Below are positions 51,861 through 60,889 of a stretch of DNA of 64,000 nucleotides, one piece after another. Location of the stretch: assembly GCF_003855495.1 (NCBI RefSeq), contig NZ_CP034086.1, positions 2,393,501-2,457,500 on the forward strand, written 5' to 3'. The translations under genes and the position numbers were made by a program. Under the pieces are notes generated by a model. The model made no database searches and was not told the origin of the DNA. It saw nothing but the letters and a program-made list of their open reading frames with translations. This stretch comes from Methylocystis rosea (GTDB taxonomy: Bacteria; Pseudomonadota; Alphaproteobacteria; Rhizobiales; Beijerinckiaceae). Every line of letters begins with the position of its first letter. The first letter of the stretch is position 1.

Positions 51861-53252
51861 ATGGCGCAGGAAATTGAACACGAAAGCGAGGTCGCCCTTT
51901 TTCTCGCGTCGCAGATTCAGCTAGAGAACCTCGAAATGAAGCGCAGACGCATGGCGGATGCGCTCGATCCAGTGACAGCTTTCGTCTACTTCAAATTGAG
52001 AGAATTTTACTGGACTGTGACCAAGCAGCTAGGACTTGGTCATCTGCACAATGGATCGAGGACTCGCGACCGCTCGAGACTCAGGCGCCGACCTCTGTTG
52101 CCAAGAGAACTCGCCGCGGACGACACGCTCTCCTCCATCTCCTCTTGCCGTATTTTCATCGATGTAACGCCAACGCTACGTGTTGGAGGGAAAACCGGCG
52201 TGCAGCGCGTCGTTCGCGAAATAGCCAAGAGATCAATCCAGGATCGATTTGCGCTTCCCGTCGTTGTCGAAAATGGCGAACTTCTTTCGTACTACGATCA
52301 TCCGTTGCTCCCGGCCTCGATCACGTTCAGGGAAGGCGACAAATTCATGCTCCTCGACGCAAGCTGGGGCATACTTTCGGAGCATCTGCCTCTTATTCAG
52401 CGTCTCGCCGATGTCGGCGGACAGCTCATAACGGTCGTACATGACCTGATCCCCTTGATCCATCCGCTCAGCGTCACGCCGCGAATGACTGAGGAATTCA
52501 ACGAGTGGTTCGAAAAACTCGTGCTGAAAAGCGATCGCATCATATGCGTCTCAAAGAGCACTGCGATGGATTTCATCGCCTATGTCGCGCGCAAAGACCT
52601 CGCGACCAAGCCGCATCTTCGCATCGGCTGGTGGCGACTGGGCGCGGATTTCAACGACGAAGAGAATTCATCGATTTCTTCTGAGGCCAAAACCGTGACC
52701 GCAAGCGAAACGCCTTACTTTTTAAGCGTGGGCACTCTTGAACCGCGAAAATGCTACCCGATCGCGCTCGACGCTTTCGAACGCCTTTGGTCGCGCGGGA
52801 TCGACGCGCGTTACGTCATCATTGGCCAAGCAGGTTGGCAAAGCGAATCTCTCGAACATCGCATCAAACAACACAACGAATTTGGGCGACGCCTTCTATG
52901 GCTCGATAAGGCGAGCGACGCCGATCTTCATCACTGCTATACCCATGCGCGCGCATTGGTTTATCCATCGATGATCGAAGGATTTGGCCTCCCGCTCGTT
53001 GAAGCTGGTCGTTACGGGCTTCCAGTCATCGCGTCGGATTTGCCGGTGTTCCACGAAATCGGCGGAGATCACGTCCGCTATTTCAATTTACTGGACTCGA
53101 TCGACTTGGCCGACAAAATCGAGAAGCTCTATCGAGAACCGATCGAAAAAGAAAAGATGCCTGTTTATTCCTGGGACGATTCTGCGCGCAGTCTCGCCAG
53201 TCTAATCTTGAATGATGCCTATCAGACCCGCGCTGAGGTGGTCCCCGCCTGA
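51861..53252 (+). CDS. Glycosyltransferase (GT4-type) with N-terminal extension
   Basis: 463 residues from an ATG with AGGAG site. The first about 85 residues are a polar extension with helical character. The GT-B core follows: FIDVTPTLRVGGKTGVQRVV as acceptor-domain start, VVHDLIPLIHPLSVTPRMTEEF, then the donor domain FLSVGTLEPRKCYPIALDAF, ALVYPSMIEGFGLPLVEAGRYGLPVIASD with the E-x7-E motif. This resembles mannosyl/rhamnosyl transferases of O-antigen loci. It is 128 bp after the previous gene and likely in the same operon. Confidence 0.9.
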   Translation: MAQEIEHESEVALFLASQIQLENLEMKRRRMADALDPVTAFVYFKLREFYWTVTKQLGLGHLHNGSRTRDRSRLRRRPLLPRELAADDTLSSISSCRIFIDVTPTLRVGGKTGVQRVVREIAKRSIQDRFALPVVVENGELLSYYDHPLLPASITFREGDKFMLLDASWGILSEHLPLIQRLADVGGQLITVVHDLIPLIHPLSVTPRMTEEFNEWFEKLVLKSDRIICVSKSTAMDFIAYVARKDLATKPHLRIGWWRLGADFNDEENSSISSEAKTVTASETPYFLSVGTLEPRKCYPIALDAFERLWSRGIDARYVIIGQAGWQSESLEHRIKQHNEFGRRLLWLDKASDADLHHCYTHARALVYPSMIEGFGLPLVEAGRYGLPVIASDLPVFHEIGGDHVRYFNLLDSIDLADKIEKLYREPIEKEKMPVYSWDDSARSLASLILNDAYQTRAEVVPA

Positions 53253-53258
53253 TTTGCA

Positions 53259-53285
53259 GTCTTGCGCTTTTCCTAGCGGCAAGAC
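53259..53285 (+). terminator. Hairpin after the glycosyltransferase gene
   Basis: GTCTTGCGC (53259-53267) pairs with GCG-GCAAGAC (53276-53285, one bulge). It lies right after the stop. There is no T-tract, so it is at best a weak or rho-assisted terminator. Confidence 0.3.
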
Positions 53286-53422
53286 GGCGCGCTTCAATAT
53301 CACTTTGCGATCACCGCGCTTGGTTCTGCGAAGCCGGATCTTGCGCAAGGCCGTCGATAAGTTCAAACATTCACATTTGGGAACTAAACTGCAGCAGCAT
53401 GTGCATGAGAGATTGATTGGAA

Positions 53423-53866
53423 ATGGCTAGGCGGCAGATTGAAACGGAGATTGAGATTGAAGCGCCCGCCAGCCGCATTTGGGCGCATTTGACGGATTTC
53501 TCCCGAATGCCGCAGTGGAATCCGTTCATTACATCGATTTCCGGGACGCTCAGTCCGGGCGCGCGGCTCTCAATTGAGCTGTCGCCGCCAGGCAAGCGCC
53601 CGATGCATTTCACGCCCGACATCCTCGCGGTTCGACGGAACAGAGAACTCCGCTGGCAGGGCCATCTCTTCATCGGCGGCATTTTCGATGGCGAGCACTA
53701 TTTCTTGCTTGAGTCGCTTAGCGAAAGCCGCACGCGTTTTGTGCAGGGCGAGACCTTTTCCGGGCTTCTCGTTGGACCTCTGAGCGGCATGCTCCACGCG
53801 ACACAGACGGGATTCGAGGCAATGAATCTCGCTCTCAAGCAGGTCGCCGAGCGTCGGATTCCTTAA
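53423..53866 (+). CDS. SRPBCC-domain protein (polyketide cyclase-like)
   Basis: 147 residues from the ATG at 53423 (a TTG lies six bases before). It opens QIETEIEIEAPASRIWAHLT, followed by DFSRMPQWNPFITSISGTL and a C-terminal long helix (GMLHATQTGFEAMNLALKQV), the standard SRPBCC order. It likely binds a hydrophobic small molecule. It has no regulator next to it and converges with the RND operon. Confidence 0.88.
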   Translation: MARRQIETEIEIEAPASRIWAHLTDFSRMPQWNPFITSISGTLSPGARLSIELSPPGKRPMHFTPDILAVRRNRELRWQGHLFIGGIFDGEHYFLLESLSESRTRFVQGETFSGLLVGPLSGMLHATQTGFEAMNLALKQVAERRIP

Positions 53867-53915
53867 AATCTCAATCCATCTCCGAACATGCCTTTAACAA
53901 CGATCTCCGACGCAC

Positions 53916-56900
53916 TTACGGATGCGCGGGCGACACAAGATCGAGCGCGGCCCTCTTGCGCGACCCCGAATGGTCCGCTGCGAGCACGAGATAGACCGCG
54001 GGCAGAACAAACAGCGTGAACAAGGTGCCGATGGAAAGGCCCGAGGCGATCACCAGACCCATGTTGAAGCGCGACGCCGCGCCCGCGCCCGCCGCCATGA
54101 TGAGCGGGAAGACGCCGAGCACCATCGCCGCGGTGGTCATAAGGATCGGACGCAGGCGAATGGACGTGGCCTCCAGGATCGCTTCCCGTTTCGACATCCC
54201 GCTGTGTTGCAATTCATTGGCGAACTCGACGATCAGAATGCCGTGTTTACTGATCAGGCCCATCAACGTCACCAGGCCAACCTGGGTGTAAATATTGATG
54301 CTCGCGCCGCCAAAGCCGAGCATGATGAAAACCAGCGCGCCGGCGATCGACATTGGGACGGATACGAGAATGATCAGCGGATCGCGGAAGCTCTCGAATT
54401 GCGCGGCGAGCGCCAGAAAGATGATGATGAGGGCGAAGCCAAAGGTCACCGCGAAGCCGCTCGACTCCTGAATGAACTGACGCGAGGGTCCGGCATAGTC
54501 GATCGTATAAGTCGCGGGCAACGCTTGGCGCGCGATCTCTTTGAGCGTGTCGAGCGCCTCGCCGGCGATGACGCCAGGCGCGGCCACGCCAGAAATCGTC
54601 ACCGAATTAATCTGCTGGAAATGATTGAGCGACTCGGGAACGATGGCGGTTTCGAGCTTGGCGACGGTCGAGAGCGGCGCCAAGGAGCCGTCCGCCGTCT
54701 TGATGTAATAATTCAAGATCTGATCCGGATTCAGTCGAAACCGTTGGGCGACCTGCGGAATGACTTTGTACGAACGGCCGGCCAGCCCGAAATATTGCGT
54801 ATAGCCACCGCTCAGCGCGGTGGTGAGCGCGCCGCCGACGTCGATCATTCTCAGGCCGAGCTGCGCGGTCTTTTCGCGGTCGATGACAAGCGACAACTGC
54901 GGCTGATCAATCTTGAGATCGGTGTCGAGGAACATGAACTTTCCCGTCGCCAGAGCTTTCGACAGGAATTCGCGGGAGATGCCGTCCATCTTCTCGAAAG
55001 GGTCGGTGCTCTGGAAGACGAATTGAATCGGCAAGCCCATCGAGCCCGGAAGCGGCGGCGGCTGAAAGGCGACGAAGCGCACGCCGGGTACAGCGCTTAG
55101 CTCCTGCTGGAGCATATGCTGTAAGTCCTCCGCCCCGACCTTGCGCTCGTCCGCAGGCTTGAGCACGACGCCGGACAGATTCGCCGCCGGCGAATTGATC
55201 TGGAACACGCTGTCAGTCTCTGGATGCTTGGCGATGATCTTATATGCCTGATCGGCGTAGTACAGCTTTTGTTGGAGAGTGGCGTTGGGCGCCGGAGTCG
55301 CCTGCGCCAGAATGATGCCCTGATCCTCGTTTGGCGCGAGTTCGCTCTTGGCGCTGGCGTAGAGCCAATAGATGCTCGAAAGCACCAGCCCGCCGAAGAC
55401 GAGCGTCACCGGGACGTAATTGAGGGAGGAGTCCAGTAGACGGTGATAGCGATCCCGGACGGCGTCCATCCGCGCGTCGATGTAGCCGACGATGCGGGAC
55501 TCAAGCGTCTCCTCGCCCCGGTTCGGGGGCTTGAGCGCGAGAGCGCAACTCACCGGCGACAAAGTGAGCGCGACGATGCCCGACACGGTGACCGCCGCCG
55601 CCAGAGTGAAAGCGAATTCGACGAAGAGCGCGCCGGTGAGGCCGCCCTGAAAGCCGATCGGCACATAGACGGCGATCAGCACGATCGTCATGGCGATGAT
55701 CGGTCCGGCGAGTTCGCGCGCCGCCAGCAGCGCGGCGTCGACAGGCGTCAGGCCTTCGCCGAGATGCCGGTTGACGTTTTCGACGACAATGATGGCGTCG
55801 TCGACCACGAGGCCGATCGCGAGCACCAGCGCCAGAAGCGTCAGCAGATTGATCGAGAAGCCGAGAGCAAGGAGAAACGTCAGCGCGCCGATGAGCGAAA
55901 GCGGGATCGCCATGATCGGGATCAGCACCGAGCGCCACGATCCCAAAAACACGAAGACGACGGCGGTGACGATGAGGACCGCTTCGATCAGCGTGTGAAT
56001 CACCTCGTCGATGGAGCTGTTCACGAAATTCGTCGTGTCGTAGACGATCTCGCTATTCAAGCCTTGGGGAAGCGCTTTGACAATGTCGGGATAGGCGTCC
56101 TTGACGCCTTTGACGACATCGAGCAAATTCGCGTTCGGTGCCACCAGAATGCCGATATAGACCGCCTGCTTGCCGTCGAACGACACCGAGGATTCATAAT
56201 CGTCCGCGCCGAGCGTGACATTGGCGACGTCGCGCAGCTTCACATTGGCGCCGTTCACCTGCTTGACGACGAGGTTGCGAAACTCCTCGAGTGAATGGAG
56301 CGACGTCGCCGCCGAGAGATTGACCTGAACCCATTGGCCCTTGGTCGAGCCGAGGCCGGCGATATAGTCATTGCTCTGGAGGGACGCCGCCACTTCGCTG
56401 GCGGTGAGCCCATAGGCGGCGAGCTTCACCGGATCGAGCCAGGCTCTGAGCGCAAAGGTCTTGCCGCCGATAAGCTCCGCCGTCTGCACGCCCGGCACCG
56501 ATTGCAGACGCGGCTGCACGACGCGGATGAGATAGTCCGTCACCTGGCTCGGCGTGAGGATGTCGCTGTTGAAGCCAATGTACATGGCGTCGGTGGTTTG
56601 GCCGATCTTGACGGTGATGACGGGACGCTGCACGGCCTGCGGCAATTGGTTGAGCACCGAATCGATCTTGGTGCTGATCTCGGTGAGCGCCTTGCCGGAA
56701 TCATAGTTCAACCGCAGATTGGCGGTGATCGTGCTCACCCCGATCTGACTCGTCGAGGTGAGATAGTCGATGCCGTTCGCCTGCGCGATGGCGTTTTCGA
56801 GCGGCGTCGTGACGAAACCGGCGACGGTCGCCGGATCGGCGCCAAAATAGTACGTCATCACCGTGACGACGGCGTTTTGCGTGCGCGGATATTGCAGCAC

Positions 56901-56999
56901 GGGCAAAGTCGCCAGCGATCTCAGGCCAAGCACCAGGATCAGCAGGCTCACCACGGTGGCGAGCACCGGGCGACGCACGAAAATGTCGGTGAAACGCAT
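53916..56999 (-). CDS. RND multidrug efflux pump (HAE1/AcrB-MexF type)
   Basis: 1027 residues from the ATG at 56999; the frame is open further upstream through the adaptor gene, which I reject because MRFTDIFVRRPVLATVVSLL is the family start. Twelve membrane helices in two groups of six; the proton-relay Asp pair is in LVLAIGLVVDDAIIVVENVNRH and the partner Lys is expected in helix 10. FFGG-like QFESFRDPLIILVSVPMSI marks the second half. It exports hydrophobic compounds through the adaptor and NodT factor encoded upstream in the same operon. Confidence 0.96.
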   Translation of the reverse strand: MRFTDIFVRRPVLATVVSLLILVLGLRSLATLPVLQYPRTQNAVVTVMTYYFGADPATVAGFVTTPLENAIAQANGIDYLTSTSQIGVSTITANLRLNYDSGKALTEISTKIDSVLNQLPQAVQRPVITVKIGQTTDAMYIGFNSDILTPSQVTDYLIRVVQPRLQSVPGVQTAELIGGKTFALRAWLDPVKLAAYGLTASEVAASLQSNDYIAGLGSTKGQWVQVNLSAATSLHSLEEFRNLVVKQVNGANVKLRDVANVTLGADDYESSVSFDGKQAVYIGILVAPNANLLDVVKGVKDAYPDIVKALPQGLNSEIVYDTTNFVNSSIDEVIHTLIEAVLIVTAVVFVFLGSWRSVLIPIMAIPLSLIGALTFLLALGFSINLLTLLALVLAIGLVVDDAIIVVENVNRHLGEGLTPVDAALLAARELAGPIIAMTIVLIAVYVPIGFQGGLTGALFVEFAFTLAAAVTVSGIVALTLSPVSCALALKPPNRGEETLESRIVGYIDARMDAVRDRYHRLLDSSLNYVPVTLVFGGLVLSSIYWLYASAKSELAPNEDQGIILAQATPAPNATLQQKLYYADQAYKIIAKHPETDSVFQINSPAANLSGVVLKPADERKVGAEDLQHMLQQELSAVPGVRFVAFQPPPLPGSMGLPIQFVFQSTDPFEKMDGISREFLSKALATGKFMFLDTDLKIDQPQLSLVIDREKTAQLGLRMIDVGGALTTALSGGYTQYFGLAGRSYKVIPQVAQRFRLNPDQILNYYIKTADGSLAPLSTVAKLETAIVPESLNHFQQINSVTISGVAAPGVIAGEALDTLKEIARQALPATYTIDYAGPSRQFIQESSGFAVTFGFALIIIFLALAAQFESFRDPLIILVSVPMSIAGALVFIMLGFGGASINIYTQVGLVTLMGLISKHGILIVEFANELQHSGMSKREAILEATSIRLRPILMTTAAMVLGVFPLIMAAGAGAASRFNMGLVIASGLSIGTLFTLFVLPAVYLVLAADHSGSRKRAALDLVSPAHP

Positions 57000-57015
57000 C
57001 TTGCGGAATCTCCGT

Positions 57016-58197
57016 TCACTGATCCACGGGCTTGGGAGAGTCGTCGACAGGCGGCGACGGCTCTTTCGAAATGGCGAGCGGCGCGCCGTTGCGCAGCTTG
57101 ACCTGACCGGCCGTGACGACCGTTGCGCCTTCGGGCACCCCTTCGAGCACCGAGACTTCGTCGCCGCGCGTCTCGCCGAGCCGAACGAACGCTTGATGCG
57201 CGACGAGCCCGGAGCCTTGCGGCGCCTTCTTATCGGCGCTCTCCTCGCTTTTTTGTGCAAGGAACACCGAATTGCCGAAAGGCGCATAAACGATCGCCGT
57301 TTGCGGCAGCGTGATGAGGCGCTGGGGCTTGCCGGTCGCGATTTCCACTGAAGCGAACATGCCGGGCCGCAGCTTGCGTTCAGCATTGGCGAGGCTCGCG
57401 CGTATCTGCACGTTGCGACTCGCGAGATCCACCTTGGAGCTGATGGCGTCGATCTTGCCCGTAAAGCTCTGGCCGGGAAAGGCGTCGACGGTCGCCGCGA
57501 TGGTTTGTCCGACCGAGACGCCGTTCAAGTCCTGCTGCGGCAGGACAAAGTCGAGAAAGATCGGATCGAGCGCCTGCAAAGTCACGATCACCGTTCCGGC
57601 GCCGATATATTGGCCAAGATCGATCTGGCGGATGCCGAGCCTTCCGGCGAAGGGCGCGAGCAGGGTCTTTTGCGCGATCACCGCCTCCTGCTGCACGACC
57701 TGGGCGTTGGCGCTTCGCAGATTGGCGATATCCGTATCCACAGTCGCCTGACTCGCGGCGCGGATTTTGAGCTGCGACTGGTCGCGGCGCAGATTGATGG
57801 CGTTGAGCTCCGCGGTGGCTTTCAAGGCTTCGAGTTGGGCGTTGTCCGTATCCTTGCGCAGCTCGATGAGAATTTGTCCCGCCTTGATGTCCTCGCCCGA
57901 CTGGAAGTGGATCTTCTCGACGATGCCCGAAGTTTCGAGCGCGAGGTCCGCGCCATTGACGGCGCGGAACGTGCCGATCGCTGAAAACTTCGGGCGCCAT
58001 TCCTGATAGGCGGCCGTCGTCACCGACACGGTCTGCGGCGGATTGGCCATGGAGGCGAGGAACCGCCCGATCATCATCGAGCGGAAACTGACGAAGCCGT
58101 AAAGGCCTGCGAACACGAGGGCGACGATCGCCAGCATGATCATCATGGGCTTGAACATCGATCCGAGACGGTCTTGCAAAAGCGTGTTAACGGGCAC
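57016..58197 (-). CDS. RND efflux periplasmic adaptor (membrane fusion protein)
   Basis: 393 residues. One N-terminal membrane helix (about 17-40), a lipoyl/barrel-sandwich half (VEKIHFQSGEDIKAGQILIE), a helical hairpin (about 115-175), the second half (LLAPFAGRLGIRQIDLGQYI), then beta-barrel and membrane-proximal domains. It links the inner-membrane pump to the outer-membrane channel. The start is GTG at 58197, overlapping the NodT gene by 11 bases; 16 bases separate its stop from the pump start. Confidence 0.95.
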   Translation of the reverse strand: MPVNTLLQDRLGSMFKPMMIMLAIVALVFAGLYGFVSFRSMMIGRFLASMANPPQTVSVTTAAYQEWRPKFSAIGTFRAVNGADLALETSGIVEKIHFQSGEDIKAGQILIELRKDTDNAQLEALKATAELNAINLRRDQSQLKIRAASQATVDTDIANLRSANAQVVQQEAVIAQKTLLAPFAGRLGIRQIDLGQYIGAGTVIVTLQALDPIFLDFVLPQQDLNGVSVGQTIAATVDAFPGQSFTGKIDAISSKVDLASRNVQIRASLANAERKLRPGMFASVEIATGKPQRLITLPQTAIVYAPFGNSVFLAQKSEESADKKAPQGSGLVAHQAFVRLGETRGDEVSVLEGVPEGATVVTAGQVKLRNGAPLAISKEPSPPVDDSPKPVDQ

Positions 58198-59920
58198 GGG
58201 AGCGTTCCTCAGCCTCGGCGCGTATCGCCGCGGCGATCGGCAGGGTTGAAATGAGATCGGTGGGTTTGGGAAGCGACGCCGGCGTCTCGTCGAGGCGATT
58301 CCACCACCCGCCGCCGAGCGCCTGCATCAGCGCCGCGGTATCCGAGAAGCGCGCCGCCTGCGCCTGGACGCGATTGAGACGAGCGTTGAGCAGGGTCTGC
58401 GCGGCGTTGAGCACCGTCGGATAGGTCGTCGAGCCAGCCAAATATTGGGCTTGCGAAATATCCAGGCTTTCGGCGGCGGCCTTTTCGGCCGCAACCTGCG
58501 CACGCAGCGTCGCCGCGTCATGCTTGATCGCCTGCAAGGCGTCGGCGACGTTCTGGAAGGCGCTGATCACGGTGGCGCGATATTGCGCTTCCGCCTGTTC
58601 CAGCGCGGCCAGCTTCGCCTCGCGCTGATGGAATAGTTTGCCGGCGTCGAACGCCTGGCCGGAGAGCTGCGTCGCAAGATTGTAGACCGAGGTCTGCGGC
58701 AAGAATAATTGCGAGAAATTCGAAGCCTGACTGCCGCCATTGCCCGTCAGCGTCAGCTGCGGCAGCATATTTGCCGTGGCGACGCCCACATTGGCGCTCG
58801 CCTGATGCAACTGAGCCTCCGCCGAAAGAACGTCCGGGCGCTGGCGCACCAGATTTGACGGCAGGCTGAGCGGCAGATCCCGTGGTAGATGCAGATGCTC
58901 AATGTCGATCGCTTCGCCCTTATCGTCATTGGGAAAACGGCCGAGATAGGCCATGAGCTGATTGCGCGTCTGCGCGCGCGCTTTTTCGAGCGGCGGCAGC
59001 GTCGCTTGCGCCTGCGCGACGAGCGCCTTTTCCGACACCACGTCGGCCGCGCTCACGGCGCCGAGCTCGAAGCGCTTCTGCAAGATGTCGAGTTGCTTCT
59101 GATAGGCGGCGATGAGATCGCGCGTGACCTTGATCTGCGAGGCGTAGTTGGAATCGGCGATCGCAGCGGTCACCACATTGGCGGCCAGCGCCAGATAGGT
59201 CGCCTCAAGCTGGAATCGCTGATACTCGGCCGCGGCGAAATCGCTCTCAACCGTGCGCATCGTCTTGCCGAAGACGTCGGGCGTGAACGACACGGCGACA
59301 TTCGAATTATGGAGCGTGTAGAGCAGCGCCGTCGCCCCGCTCGACGACGAGCCTTGCGATCCGCTCGACGAGGAGCTTTGCGAGAAGCCGCCGAATTGCG
59401 CCGTCGTCATTTGCGTGCGCGCGACGCTCTGGCTCAGAGTGGCCGACGGAAAGAAGGACGCCGCATCGGCTTCCGTGGTCTCGCGCGCCTGGCGCAGCGC
59501 CGCTTCGGCGGCGGCGATGTTGGGATGATTGGTCACCGCCTCGGCCACCAGCGCCGCAATCTGCTTGGAGCGGAACAGTCGCCACCATTCGCCCGGAATA
59601 TCGCGGCCAGGAACGAGCTTTTGCGCGCCGCCGCCCGCGATGGGCGCCGATTGGGTGATGTTCGCTGGCTTGCCCGCTGCATAGCCCGCGCCCAGGGGCG
59701 CCTCCGGCGCGACAAAGTCGGGGCCGACAGCGCAGCCGGAAAGCAACGCGGCAAGCAGAAGCCCCAGCGCTGCCGCCCTGCCCTTTGATTTCAATGTCCC
59801 TTGGCGTCGATCGCTCTGGGCGATGTTTCGCGCCTTCGGGCTTTCGAGCGGAAGAGCAAGGCGATCCCCCACATGAGGGTTGAGCAACGGCCGGGATATT
59901 TGAGGCGCCCTCCAGCTCAT
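58187..59920 (-). CDS. Outer-membrane efflux lipoprotein, NodT family
   Basis: 577 residues if started at the ATG 59920. A lipobox (LLLAALLSGC) follows a basic KSKGR segment near residue 46-62, so a TTG at 59794 would give a more normal signal peptide. The first 42 residues may be non-coding. Two OEP repeats follow: about 130-330 and 360-560, each mostly helical, with RQRPDVLSAEAQLHQASANVG characteristic of NodT. It forms the trimeric exit duct. First gene of the efflux operon, next to the TetR operator. Confidence 0.92.
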   Translation of the reverse strand: MSWRAPQISRPLLNPHVGDRLALPLESPKARNIAQSDRRQGTLKSKGRAAALGLLLAALLSGCAVGPDFVAPEAPLGAGYAAGKPANITQSAPIAGGGAQKLVPGRDIPGEWWRLFRSKQIAALVAEAVTNHPNIAAAEAALRQARETTEADAASFFPSATLSQSVARTQMTTAQFGGFSQSSSSSGSQGSSSSGATALLYTLHNSNVAVSFTPDVFGKTMRTVESDFAAAEYQRFQLEATYLALAANVVTAAIADSNYASQIKVTRDLIAAYQKQLDILQKRFELGAVSAADVVSEKALVAQAQATLPPLEKARAQTRNQLMAYLGRFPNDDKGEAIDIEHLHLPRDLPLSLPSNLVRQRPDVLSAEAQLHQASANVGVATANMLPQLTLTGNGGSQASNFSQLFLPQTSVYNLATQLSGQAFDAGKLFHQREAKLAALEQAEAQYRATVISAFQNVADALQAIKHDAATLRAQVAAEKAAAESLDISQAQYLAGSTTYPTVLNAAQTLLNARLNRVQAQAARFSDTAALMQALGGGWWNRLDETPASLPKPTDLISTLPIAAAIRAEAEERSRAR

Positions 59921-59934
59921 ATCGGACCCAGGTT

Positions 59935-59953
59935 AAACTGAACGGTTCAGTTT
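59935..59953 (+). promoter_or_regulatory. TetR operator palindrome
   Basis: Perfect inverted repeat AAACTGAAC-G-GTTCAGTTT, between the divergent NodT and TetR genes and 15 bp upstream of the NodT start. This is a good candidate site for the divergently encoded TetR repressor, covering the efflux promoter. Confidence 0.75.
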
Positions 59954-59983
59954 TATGCTTGCCCTTTGGCGCGTGTCAACGTT

Positions 59984-60009
59984 AAATTGAACTGGATCGT
60001 TTAGTTTGA
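59984..60009 (+). promoter_or_regulatory. Second, degenerate TetR site
   Basis: AAATTGAAC (59984-59992) and GTTTAGTTT (59999-60007) resemble the arms of the palindrome at 59935 but with wider spacing and mismatches. A weaker site in front of the tetR gene would fit autoregulation. Confidence 0.4.
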
Positions 60010-60167
60010 AACTTTTCGAAAGTGGGCCGATAGATAAGTCACACCACCGGCGTTTGCCGGTTCAGGCTCGGCGGAGGCGTGGGGAAGAGCGGATGGCGCG
60101 GGGGCAGAGCCTTGAAGAAAAAGTCGGCGGCGTCGCCGCGATGAAGACGGAAATCGAGGAACCCGCC

Positions 60168-60860
60168 ATGAAGAGCCCGTCGACGGATCTTGCGACGGCG
60201 GCAGGATCGACAGAGGCGCATGTTGCGGGACGGAAGGAATGTTCCGTGATCGAGGCCGCGCGAAAATTATTCCTCGAACAGGGCTTCGCCGAGACGAGCA
60301 TGGACGCGATCGCGCGGTCCGCTTGCGTGTCGAAGGCGACGCTTTACGCTTACTTTCCGAGCAAGGAAGCTTTGTTCGCCCATTTGATCGAAGCGGAATG
60401 CCGCCTGAAAGCGAGCAGGCTGAAGATGCCCGATCTCGACATCGGCCTTGTCGAGGCGCTTCGAAGCTTCGCGCGTCAATTTGTCGAAGTGTATTTGACC
60501 CCGGAGTCGATGGCGTTCTTTCAGGCGATTTCCAGTGAGCGCATGCGCTTTCCGCAACTCTGCAGGCTCTTCTTTGAAAGCGGGCCGAAAAACGAGCTCA
60601 TGCGCGTCGCGGCGTTGCTCGAAGAGGCCAAAGACCGCGGCCTGCTGACGTTCTCAGACGCGACAGAAGCCGCTAGCCATTTTTTGAGTCTTGTCCGCGG
60701 AGACCTGCCACTTCACACGGCGCTTGGTCTCGAACCGAGAGCCGAAGCCTCCGCTAACGCGATGGTCGATGCGGGAATTGATGCTTTTCTGAGAGCATAT
60801 AGGCGAGAGGGAACTTCGCGCATTACAGCGAGATGTCGCAACAAGACCGCTTCAAACTGA
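60168..60860 (+). CDS. TetR/AcrR-family repressor of the efflux operon
   Basis: 230 residues from ATG 60168, which has a GAGGA site seven bases upstream; longer forms from 60093 or 60141 are possible, and the frame reaches a TTG at 60006 that lies inside the operator. The helix-turn-helix is VIEAARKLFLEQGFAETSMDAIARSACVSKATLYAYFPSKEALF (about 25-68). The rest is the ligand-binding domain with an AcrR-like C-terminus. It is divergent from nodT-adaptor-pump and likely represses it until a toxic ligand binds. Confidence 0.93.
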   Translation: MKSPSTDLATAAGSTEAHVAGRKECSVIEAARKLFLEQGFAETSMDAIARSACVSKATLYAYFPSKEALFAHLIEAECRLKASRLKMPDLDIGLVEALRSFARQFVEVYLTPESMAFFQAISSERMRFPQLCRLFFESGPKNELMRVAALLEEAKDRGLLTFSDATEAASHFLSLVRGDLPLHTALGLEPRAEASANAMVDAGIDAFLRAYRREGTSRITARCRNKTASN

Positions 60861-60889
60861 TTGTACGACGCGATTGCGATGGGCGAAGC

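Noticed and set aside
54000..56300. Several long plus-strand frames opposite the RND pump (for example 53922-55100 and 55443-56294)
   Set aside because: Shadow text very rich in Arg, Asp and His; the pump on the other strand is complete.
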